From NCBI GenBank assembly GCA_038049695.1, contig CP142453.1, positions 35,687,501 to 35,751,500 on the forward strand: a DNA stretch of 64,000 nt, written 5' to 3'. Shown here piece by piece: positions 1 through 10,307 of this stretch. Source of the DNA: Cinnamomum chago. Lineage: Eukaryota; Streptophyta; Magnoliopsida; Laurales; Lauraceae. The position numbers and the translations under genes were made by a program. Under the pieces are notes generated by a model. It saw only the letters and a program-made list of their open reading frames with translations, made no database searches and was not told the DNA's origin. Each line of letters opens with the position of its first letter. Positions within the stretch are counted from its first letter, which is position 1.

Positions 1-760
1 TCAGGACCGGACCCAAATCTTGTTCTAGTTGGACCAGGCTAGGGGTGAAAATCTGGGCAGGCAGCCCAAGCCCAGCACGAAAAAACCGTGCCTGGGCCCA
101 TTGACCACACGGCCCGGCCCGGCAGTCCCACTGGGCCGTGCTAGGCCAGGCTCGAGGCACGGCCCGGTTAAAAATCCGTGTTGTGCTCGGCCTGGGGCCG
201 GCACAAGGCACGTCCAGGCCCGGCCCCAACAACTATAGTTTTAAACCCACCCCCCCATTTGACCGTTTATAGCTGGGGGGTGGGGGGGGTGTATTAGTGT
301 CTTTTGATCATTTTTTACCATTATAACCCCCCAACTGCTATAAAACGGTCATATGAGGGGGTATTTTATGTCATTTTATCACTTAGGAATTCTATAAATA
401 GCCCTCATTTCTCTACACTCATCTACTCTCTCATTTCTCACACTCCCTCTAAAGTTCTAAGGCTCTAAGCTCTCTTAAGTCTCATTCTAAAGTCTAAGCT
501 CTCTATACAAAGTTTTCTAAGAAGTGAAAAGTGAGGGTGACTTTTCTAAAGTGGAGGATTCAACTAAGAAGAATTTCTCCATTAGCTCTCCCTCTCTCAT
601 AAAGGTATTTATTATATTTAATTTTGAGTTTTATTTAGTAATAATATACATAGTAATATTATATATTAAGTCTCATCTTCTCCCATTTCTTATATAAATT
701 ATCACAAAAAACACATTATACATAATTATTTATTAAAAAAAATATTTTTTATTTAGAAAA

Positions 761-2770
761 ATGGCTGGACCATCACAACCTTTCAACCTTGACTTCTCTC
801 TAAATGAGGAAGATCCTGGATTTATTCATTTAGATCAAAGTCAGGGCATAGAAGTAGTCCCCAAAATCCTGCATTTTCGGTTTCTACAACTAAACAGAAG
901 AGAAAATCAAGATTGACTTCTCTTGTATGGACTTATTTTGTTAAAGTTACTGTCCCAAGTCCCACGGGAGGAACAGAGGAAAAGGCACAATGTAAATTTT
1001 GTAAAGATCTCCTCAGTGGCAAATCATAAAGCGGCACTGGCCACCTTAGTAGACACATGAAAAAGTGTATGTTCAAACACACGAATACCGCTAACGATGG
1101 GGTAAGAGGTGGGAATCGTGGGATGGTTCAAATACAACTTTCTCAAACAGATTCATCTGGCGGTTTAGGAATTTTCAATTATGACCCTACTAATGCTAGA
1201 TATCAACTTATTAAGTTTATAATTTGTCGCCAATATCCTTTTATACTTTCCGAAGACCGATATTTTGAAAGATTTTTAAGGTCTGCCTTTGTTCCTTCAT
1301 GGTAGAAAATATCTAGAGTTATTGCTAGAAATGATGCAATAAAAACTTTTTTGAAAGAAAAAGAGAAGTTAAAAAATATTTTTGAAAATTTACCTAGAAA
1401 AGTGGCTTTAACTTCAGATTTATGGACCTCTAAACAAAATCTGGGGTACATTGCAATCACATCATAATATATTGATAGTGATTGGGTGATGCAGAAAAGA
1501 ATGATTTCATTTTCTATGCTAGAATTTCCACACACTGGTGCTAGGATAGGGTCCACCATCCTTGAAAAACTTAGAGAATATAAAATTGAAAATAAAATAA
1601 TTTCTATAACTTTAGATAATGCAAGCACTAACAATGTCGCAGTGGATTTACTAAAACATTCGATTCAACTTGATTTAAATGGAGATCTATTTCACAATAG
1701 ATGTGCATGCCACGTCATAAATCTTATCGTACAAGTAGGGGTGAAATTAATTAGAGATGATTTAGAGATTATTAAATGGATTGTAGGATACATTTTTTGT
1801 TCTCCCTCGCGAAAACAATGGTGGAGGGACATATGTATAAACTTGAATCAAAGACCAAAGAAAATATCATATGATGTAAAGCATAGATGGAATTTTACCT
1901 ATAAAATGTTAAAAGAATCATGTCCCTATAAAATGATACTAAATCAATATTGTCAACTTTATTTGGAGTATGAAAATATTTTTATAAGTGATGATAAATG
2001 GACCCTTCTTGAGATAATAATAGATTTTTTAGAAGTTTTTCATAATGCAACATTATTTTTTTCCGGGGTATATTATCCCACATCAAATCAAGCTTTAGCC
2101 CATTTTTATGAAATAAGTCCTACTTTTAAAAAGTATAGAGATTTTCCAATTTTTCAACTCGTGTGTACAAATGGAGGCAAAGTTTTCATCATATTGGAGA
2201 ATAACTCCTTTAACATTTTGTATAGCTGCTGCATTAGACCCTAGATTGAAATTGCAAGGTGTAGAAACCCTTCTTGCTGAAATAAACTCTAATATGAATA
2301 CAACTAATATAAATGACATGACAACAATTAGGACACAATTAGAAACACTTTATTTAGATTATGCTACCCGATTAGGTAGATCCATAGCACCCACGGTCCC
2401 AACAGGCCCTCCCCAAGTACAAAAAGGAAAAAAGAAGGGTATTTGGAGTATTATGAGAAAATCTCATGGAAGTAACTCCTCTTCTTCCGGAGGATCTTAC
2501 AACCTTAATGAATTAACAATTTACCTGGAGAGTGATCCTGTTGCAATCTCAGATTATGAAGAAGATGATTTTGATATTTTGGCATGGTGGAAATCATTTG
2601 AAACTAAGTTTCCCGTGCTTTCCGCCATAGCCTGTGATATACTAACAATACCAGTATCTACAGTTGCATCAAAGCAGGCATTTTGTGCAAGTGGACGCCT
2701 TATTGACCCCACGAGGACTATGCTTACAGAAGAAACCGTTGAAACCTGCATGTGCTTACGAGATTGGTAA
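761..2770 (+). pseudogene. hAT transposase (BED finger, RNase H-like fold, hAT dimerisation domain), broken
   Basis: Three parts of a plant hAT transposase are readable in order. The N-terminus starts MAGPSQPFNLDF at 761. A BED zinc finger follows (CKFC about 985-1000, then HLSRH and a final Cys near 1066). A central catalytic region carries ISITLDNASTNN and the typical hAT block RCACHVINLIVQ (about 1600-1740). The C-terminal dimerisation domain (FPVLSAIACDILTIPVSTVASKQAF, split here as FPVLSAIACDIL and PVSTVASKQAF, about 2605-2690) ends at LRDW. Breaks: a frame change near 860-870, stops near 1027, 1303 and 1465, and another frame change around 2160-2240 where the frame ending at 2244 gives way to the one ending at 2770. 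Length matches a normal transposase of roughly 670 residues. It is almost certainly non-functional. Confidence 0.92.
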
Positions 2771-2840
2771 ACAACACCTCGATAATGATGAGATTGAGAT
2801 AGAAGAAGAGCTAGCGGGGTTACATATATCATAGTATAAT

Positions 2841-3040
2841 TTTTTTTAGAATGTATAATAGGCTTTCAACTTGTAATTTATCTTTTAGAATGTATCATAG
2901 GTTTTTAAAGTTGTAATTTATTTTTTAGAATGTATAATAGGTTTCTAAAGTTGTAATTTATTTTTTAGAATGTATAATAGGTTTCTAAAGTTGTAATTTA
3001 TTTTTTAGAATGTATCATAGGTTTCTAAAGTTGTAATTCT
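2841..3040. repeat. 40-bp tandem repeat, five copies, inside the hAT element
   Basis: The unit contains ttttttagaatgtataatag followed by gtttctaaagttgtaattta and recurs with a period of exactly 40 bp. The first and last copies are more diverged than the middle ones. It lies between the transposase stop and the 3' subterminal GC-rich zone. Confidence 0.85.
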
Positions 3041-3962
3041 TCTTTTATTTATCAGAAGGTTTGAATTTCATTATATATATTGATCCAAGTTCAAACTTGT
3101 AATTTTTTTGAACTTTTGTAACTTAAATTTCAAGGAAATACAATTTATTTGATGTATTTTTTCAAAACATCATTGGTGTTATTCTACTTGTTATTTCTCT
3201 TAATTTCTTTATTTTAATGAAATTGGTCCAAGACCAATAGTGAAGAGTCTAAGTCTCTAAGACTTCAAAGAACTTAAAAAAAATTTAAAAAAAGGGGGGG
3301 AGGGGGATATGTGGGCCACCTATGGGCTGCACGGCCCGGGCCCGACTAGGGCCCGGCCCAGCACGGCACGACCAGAGCCGTGCCCTGGGCCGTGCTGGGC
3401 TGACCCCAGAGGCCTTGGGCCAGGCACGGCACGGCCCGCATAATTATTATGGCCCAGCCGGCACGGCCCATATTTTCATCCCTAGACCAGGCGCATGTAT
3501 TCAGGGGCTCTTTTCCTTCCCTAATTATGCTCTTCTAAGCACGTGTCCAAAACAATCTTTGCTGAATTTCTTGATACTATCTTTCACTGCATGCGCCCAA
3601 AAACAATTTATGGGCTCTAGTTCTTAATCATTTTATTTCTTGTTAATCCTCACATCCATCTTAGCATTACACATTTATGCTACAAGAAATTTTTCTTCCT
3701 ATTGTTTTTCCACTGCCAGACATTTAGCATCATATATCACTGTAGTTCTAAATGTATTCTACTAAAAGTCCCCTCAAACAAAATGAAACTTGACAATCAC
3801 ATAACAAAAAGATACGAATCCAAGCGCATGGAGCCATCTCGTTACCTTCCTGTCAAGGAAAAAATACGGTGGACTAGCCAATTTTTCTATCAGTTAATGA
3901 AGGAGCCCAATGCTATAAAAAATAAAAAAATAAAAAACATGTTGGGTCTTTGAAACAGTTAG

Positions 3963-4050
3963 AATCAATTCGATAATAATCAGTTGGATCTGTTTTACTC
4001 AAAAGGTCTACGGTTCGAGTCCATATAACCCTATACAGTTTTGTATTGAT
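3963..4050 (+). pseudogene. Nuclear copy of chloroplast trnV-UAC 3' exon and intron end (NUPT)
   Basis: Positions 3998-4033 match the 3' exon of plastid tRNA-Val(UAC) as I remember it, including ggtctacggttcgagtcc (T-arm/B-box) and the end ataaccctata. Differences are mainly G to A, the expected decay of methylated organelle DNA in the nucleus. The preceding AT-rich 35 bases (from caattcgataata) resemble the 3' end of the trnV group II intron. It is a fragment, not a tRNA gene: there is no 5' half. Extent on either side is uncertain. Confidence 0.6.
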
Positions 4051-4149
4051 TTCCTAATTAGTGCGGGAAACTTGCCTCAAGTTTCCCCAAAGTGCACTAA
4101 TAATATTCTCAACAAGTCATCTGCTTTGTTCTGTAGTTGGTTCCAAATC

Positions 4150-4440
4150 CTAGAACCTGCTACATTGTGGCACCAAGTGGCAATCAATTTTGACCAAAGT
4201 CTCCCCAATCTCAAAATCACTGTGCTTGTTCTCTGTATATCCAATCTTCATTCTTCTATTTTCCAACCACTGATTTTGAAAGGCTCTCCAAAGTTCATTT
4301 TGTAGCTTAATTACTTGACTAATTAGCACCATGTCATTTGCAAACAACATACACCACAAATCTGCTTCTTGGAAATATGCCATCATTAACCAAGGCAAGT
4401 AACTAGATAGGCAACAATGGAAAGAAAATTGGTACAACAT
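4150..4440 (-). pseudogene. RTE-type LINE reverse-transcriptase fragment
   Basis: The minus-strand translation contains WCMLFANDMVLIS, a degraded copy of the RT palm motif (F/Y)ADD seen in the other RTE copies of this window ([13 protein letters not shown] at about 38610). Downstream come NQWLENRRMKIGYTENKHSDFE, here given in parts as MKIGYTENKHSDFE, matching the region after the palm. Both ends fade into unrelated sequence. The fragment is short and dead. Confidence 0.65.
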
Positions 4441-4677
4441 TTAATTAATATGAAAGCTACCACTAAAATCTCCAATGCATACAACAATGAGTTACAAAAA
4501 ATATCATATAACATTAAAAAAAAATCCTGAGATGAACCCACTTGAAACTCAATTTTAGAGATGAAACTTGCCTAGAAGATGAGATTCTGCAATGCTTCTA
4601 ATTTAAGAGTCACATGCATAATAATACAAAAGGAAAATAGCCAATAACATTAAGCAAATAAACGAAATTTACAACAC

Positions 4678-4820
4678 CTGAATGAAAAGGAAACGAGCAA
4701 ACCAGGGAAAAGAATGTCCCCAAAGCCAATCATATCATATCCACCCCAGGGATCAAAAAATCTAGGAACTCTAAGAAGCATTGGAATCGCTTCACCACCA
4801 CTATTGTCACCACGAGCAAC
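4678..4820 (-). CDS. SPPL: SPPL exon 11 (GxGD catalytic exon)
   Basis: 47 codons plus two bases, starting [16 protein letters not shown] and ending VSFSF. It carries [15 protein letters not shown], the family's second catalytic motif (GFGD). Acceptor AG at 4821-4822; donor GTGTTG just below 4678. Phase 2 exit, so the next exon must complete an Arg codon. Confidence 0.93.
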
Positions 4821-7800
4821 CTACAAATAAAAGAGCTAACACTTCTAAAATGCAATTGCTGAAACAAACATTTTCAACTCATAAAGCTCAAAACAATTTT
4901 GTAACTCGAGCTCGTGTTTTCCAATTAACAAAAAGGCTACAGATGCTATGACCCTGCTGCCATTCACCTTTATATCTCCTGACATGTAACTGTTTTAAAA
5001 AGCGTGCCTTTCTATTCCCTATGTGCTGTTGTAAATGTTGGACACTAGGATACCCAGGTGTGGCATGGATGCAGCAGGGAAAGGCCATGGATATGGCAGG
5101 GAAACATATTTTACGTAAAAGCGAAGCATCAAATACTGTTGTTTATCTGGGTATCATAGGAACCTCTCTTTGGAATTGGTTGATTTATATTATCAGTCAC
5201 ATTTTGTTTATATAGAGGTAAAATTTAAAAAGATAAAGGTTACATCATCTTTAGGGGGATAGATACAAGAAATTCAATCTAGGTTCCTAAGTTTTCAACA
5301 AGATAAATGATGATTAAGCAGACCACAGGTTAACGCTTGTATGGTCCTCAGCAAAGTACAGCATACTCTTGATCTAGATAAGTACATGGTCCTTCAGCTT
5401 TTACAGTAAACACATTTAACATGACACAATTCAAATGGTCCAAATTCAATGCTCTGAAAATAAAAGAATATAACTTATAAAGTGAGTTAGATGCAAGAAC
5501 AAATAATAAATGGAAGTGAACTAGAAGGATGTCAATTAAATGGAACTGCCATTCAAAAATAAATAAATTTAAGGCCCCCCTCACCTGAGCACCGGTGCTC
5601 ACAATAAGGTGAGCACCGTCTCTTGTGGGGCCCAACTGGGGACGGGACCCAGTGATGGAGGCTCGGGTCATCCTAACCACTTGATCAACAGCCCACAAGT
5701 TTTCACCATCCAAAAGATGATCCAATGGTCCAATCCATTCGGATGGGTGCCAAACTCAGGCTCAATGACCATCAGGGTTGGGTTTTTTTTTATTTTTATT
5801 TTGGCATGCGGTGCTCAGCCACCTAAGTTTTTTCCAATAAATAAATAAATGGAACTTCCAAAGCAAACTAAGTATAAAACATAAAAGAAGAATGCATGTT
5901 ATCAAAAGAAGATTGGGGGCACATTTTAGAAAACGCTCAAACCTTGTCAGAATAAACTACTAATTACATCCATTCAAAAATAAATAAATAAATAAACTAC
6001 CAACTACTTGCAATGACATTGCAAGGTATAAATAAATCATCATATCTTTAACTCATATGCCCCCCAAAGAGTTCACTAAATGGGCATCAGGCATTCAATA
6101 TCACATCATAATAATCATATAGCATGACATAAAACAATCATAAAAATTAGATGTCAGATTTCAAAAGAAGATGACAGATGCAGTTAATGACATTATAAGG
6201 TGTAATTTAATTCTCTTATCTTAACTCGTAGGCCCCAAGACTTTGCTTAATGGATGTTAGGCTTCAATAACACCACATCTTCTATATAATTGTATAGCTT
6301 GACATGATCAGTTAAATAGGCTACTGGATAAAGTAGATAAGCAATTGTTTGTGATCATACTGTTGGATATATGCTAAAATGAAGTTATTGGTATTTCATA
6401 GTCCTCCCCAATTATGCCAAGATGGTCTTCCCTGCAAGCTAGAAGTACAAGCTTAAATTTTATGCTAGTGTTATTGTGAACCCAGGGCACTTAAGTGTTG
6501 AGGCATGATTCGTGACTCCCAGGTGAAGGTGGTGAGATATGGGGTTCGCGGGTTACCAATAATGTGGAGTTTATGTTTTTGTTAATTGGGGTTTGGAAGC
6601 AGTTAGATTCCAGCAAATATAACATCTGATAAGGTTGGTGGAGTATCACTAACAATCTCAGCAATCTTACACCGAGCTTTTTGATCTCTCACGCCACATC
6701 CTCAAAGATGCTAACAATGTGAGTGTTAATGTATACGATATCCTTGGCATAAAGGGTGTCGTCCATCAGTTCATGTGGTTCAGAAATGTAATCCTGATGG
6801 TTGTGTAATTCTCCTTCTTTGCTTGTGGTTCTTCTTGTTTGCATGATGGTTGGCCATTAGGTGCTGCCACTTTGCAGCCTGTTTCCTACTTTTAGTACTG
6901 ATCTACTCTTTGCCCTTCAACCTTAATGTGTGAGCAGTATGCCTTTGTCGCTGTATTATATTTTATCTCCTTAATAAGATTCAGTTATCATTCTCAGATA
7001 ATATCGTTTAGAAAAAGGAAAACAAACAACCTTCGTAACTCAGAAAGGTACAAAAAGGGACAACATAAACATTATATATAAAAGGGTGGAACTTACCACA
7101 ATCATTACACTTTCATGGAATATGAGTGGTGATATGAAGACCCAAAATATATCATAGAAAAATGCACAACTAAGAAGTACTGAAGCAACCTGCATGAAGA
7201 AAAAACAAAAGGGTAAAATGAGTGGAAAAACACGGGCATATCTGTAGTAAACACATTTTGTTGAATTGATATATTTGCTTATTCCAAGCGTGAGCCTATT
7301 AGCAGTGACGCTTTGCACCTTGATATTTGGTAAGCGAGCCATCTGCAAAACTGTAATCATCAAACTTACACCCTGAAAACATGTAAATCAACATTATCAG
7401 ACTTCACGGTAAGTAAAAAAAATCTAAATATTAATTACAATAATAATGATCAGGCAGATATGGCAATGCCAATCTGCTCCAATGTCAATTAATGGTGTAC
7501 GTCGTAGAAGAGAAGACTATAATCTTCAACAAGGGTCCCAGCCTTTAATCTTCAGCGGAGAAGTTTCCTATGGAATATTCACCAAAGGAGGCAGATGATA
7601 GATTTAACACCAAACTCAATTGAAGAGAGAATCTGAAATTTCATTGAACTATTTTAATTTGCATCGGGTACATCCTTTTATAAAGGGGATATGAGAATGA
7701 CAAAGAATCCCAAGCACACAAAAATATCAAATTTGGAGAATTTCGTGTTTCCAACATGAGAAATTGCACCTGTTTATAATGATTGAATAACACCCTCTCC

Positions 7801-10272
7801 CTTTGACCGAGGATAATCACAATCTCAATCAACTAACAAGTATCTTAAAATTACAACTCCAAGTATTTTAAAATCACATAATACAATATACATTATACCT
7901 TTGCAATGGTGTACTGTATTTGTACACTTAAACTGTTTAACCCTTCTCGACAGGAATTGATGCAAGCCCTAGGATTAGGGCTTGCGGGAAGTGCCGGAGC
8001 ACGTGTCCAAAGACACAATAAGTAGTCTCCGCAAAGACGATAATGAGGACACACCTCAATGGGAAAACCCAATTCAATTAATCAACTTTGAAAATAATCT
8101 TCTACAATGCCATATAAATAAGAAAATATAACTTAGGGCCTAAGATAATTAAACTAGGAAACTAAATAATATTGGAAACCTAATCCTAATTACAATTCTT
8201 TAAATAAAATTGGAAACTAGTGACGTATTAGATAATAAAATATCCTAAATCTAATTGGGCCGTACACATGTGGCCTGAGGTCAATCTGCATCAGGAATCC
8301 AGCCTTAAAGTCTCCATATTAAGACTCAATAACTAAATAGGTTCCAACTAAGACTATTGATATAAATCAAAATAAAAACTATACTTTGCCTGATCAGTAA
8401 ATGGACCATAACTTCTTCAACATATAACTAATTGAATAACCCATTGAACGCACCAAATACATGTTAATCAGAAACTGTTTGAATCATGCAATTTCCCTAC
8501 TTCCGCAAAAAGTCTACCTGGACAAACTTTTTGGCCAGAATTTTGGACAACCCCTATGATATCCCTTGAATATCCTATGATATTCAAGGGATATCATAGG
8601 GGTTGTCCAAAATTCTGGCCAAAAAGTTTGTCCAGGTAGCACTACTGCTACTAGGATATTCAAGGGATATCATAGGGGTTGTCCAAAATTCTGGCCAAAA
8701 AGTTTGTCCAGGTAGCACTACTGCTACTTCCGAGAAACACAGCATGTGGACTCTAAAAGGTCCTAACATAACATAAATAGAAATAGACACTTCTAATGTA
8801 CTATAATAGCTGATTCTTTCTCTGCGATTCAATGGGGTTCTGGGAAGTCTTCTTATCCGTGGACTTTAGCTGATTTGGTGGAGGAGGTGCAAGATATTTC
8901 TTCTCATCTAGCTGACTTGATGTATAGATTGACATGTGACAAGTGACCACACTTAAATTATCAATAGACTTCTGCTGTGCCAAAGATGAATGATTATGGA
9001 AATTATGTAGACCTATGGTGTACCATGCTAACCAAAGTATCATGCCGGTTGTGTAAACCTGAAGTGCACATTTTGCACCAGATGGGTCCAATATCCATGA
9101 TTTGGCCCATCAAATTGTACTGAAATAACCCGAGATCTATGGATGGCAGTGAGTGAGTATCAATGTTCAAGGCATCTCTAGGAAAAGTGGTAGGAGGACA
9201 AAGTGTGTAACTTTTGGGATGCAACCCTCCCACATAGTTGGAAGGTGCTTATTATTGCAACCACAAGGTTGCAAGTTCTAGTCATGTTACCAAAAAAGAA
9301 AAAAAAGGGGGTAAACTTCCTTACCTAACACAATCACAACCATGTTAATATATAATCCCACCATTCTCACTTAGTCTCAACAATCTTCTTCAAATCCCTA
9401 TCAAGTACAATAACTAACAGATCTCTAGAGTTCAATCCTGAATAAAAAAAACTTAAAACCCATAATCAAGATCCCTAGCCTTCCACCAAACATATCCTTC
9501 CTCCTCCAAATAGCCTTGTTACAAACAAGTTATATCTATCCCTCTATAAGTACCCACAAACTCAACCATCTTTCCTTTCAGAGTACAATCAATGAAGAAA
9601 GGACATGTGACTTATTTATTTACAACCCCTTGAATGTGTGGAAGCCTTTTCATACTCATACAAGCACACTCATATCCAGATTTGATCAAGTCTAATCAAT
9701 TTGCACCTAACCAACTAATGCAGGCAAGACAATAGGTCGGCCAACCCACTGGGTGCAGTCTATAGGCCCAAGGGGACATCCCTTTATTTAGGAGTTTGAT
9801 TTTATTAGGATTAATATTAGTGAGTTTCCTATTTTGTTTAGGCATTATTCAGACATGAGAAAGTACTGTTCCATGAGGATCAAGCCTATTCTTCTATATG
9901 AGGATGATAAGGCCACATTTATTTAGAATGCATACTCCAAGTTAATACAAGTTTTCGTCAGTTTACGGGAGTGTTTTATGGTTGTGAGTGTGCCTTAGAG
10001 CTGGAATCTGTGAAGCACAGACACATGAAAATGGGGGGCGTATCCGTATCTCGGGCGTATCGGACATAGATACAGGCTGGATACATCTGGGATACGCTTT
10101 TTTCGTATCTGAATTATTTTTAATTTTTTTTAATATCAGACACGCACGAGACTCGTCCTGGACACGCGCGGGACTCGTTAAGTGAGAAATAAAAAGGGAG
10201 GGAAAGAAGAGAAGGGAAGGGAAAAAAAAGAGAGAGAGAGAAGAAAACGTGGGAGAAGAGAAGTGAAAAAAA

Positions 10273-10307
<35 letters not shown>

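Larger units (their letters stand above)
40..3484 (+). mobile_element. hAT-superfamily DNA transposon, full length, transposase decayed
   Basis: The ends are a perfect 13-bp terminal inverted repeat (taggggtgaaaat at 40-52, its complement at 3472-3484). They are flanked by an exact 8-bp target duplication, gaccaggc, at 32-39 and 3485-3492. Eight-bp duplications and this TIR type are diagnostic of hAT elements. Both subterminal zones (about 60-235 and 3320-3470) are dense in CACGGCCC/GGGCCGTG-type motifs, the usual transposase-binding architecture. Between them lie a degraded transposase gene and a 40-bp tandem repeat. The element sits in the last visible intron (intron 11) of the minus-strand SPPL gene, in the opposite orientation. 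The intact target duplication points to one clean insertion; the coding part is too damaged to be autonomous now. Confidence 0.95.
3493..4677 (-). other. Visible part of SPPL intron 11
   Basis: Non-coding sequence between the hAT element and exon 11. It holds an organellar tRNA fragment (about 3965-4050) and a LINE scrap (4150-4440). I looked for the next SPPL exon (the one following the GxGD exon) here and did not find it, so the remaining exons must lie left of coordinate 1. Confidence 0.7.

Noticed and set aside
2841-3040. Regular 40-bp repeats as a CRISPR-like array
   Set aside because: Units are contiguous, no unique spacers, in a plant transposon.
4072-4305. 77-codon plus-strand frame
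   Set aside because: Opposite strand of a LINE RT fragment.
9245-9305. SINE-like B box with A-rich tail
   Set aside because: B box is poor, no A box at the right distance.
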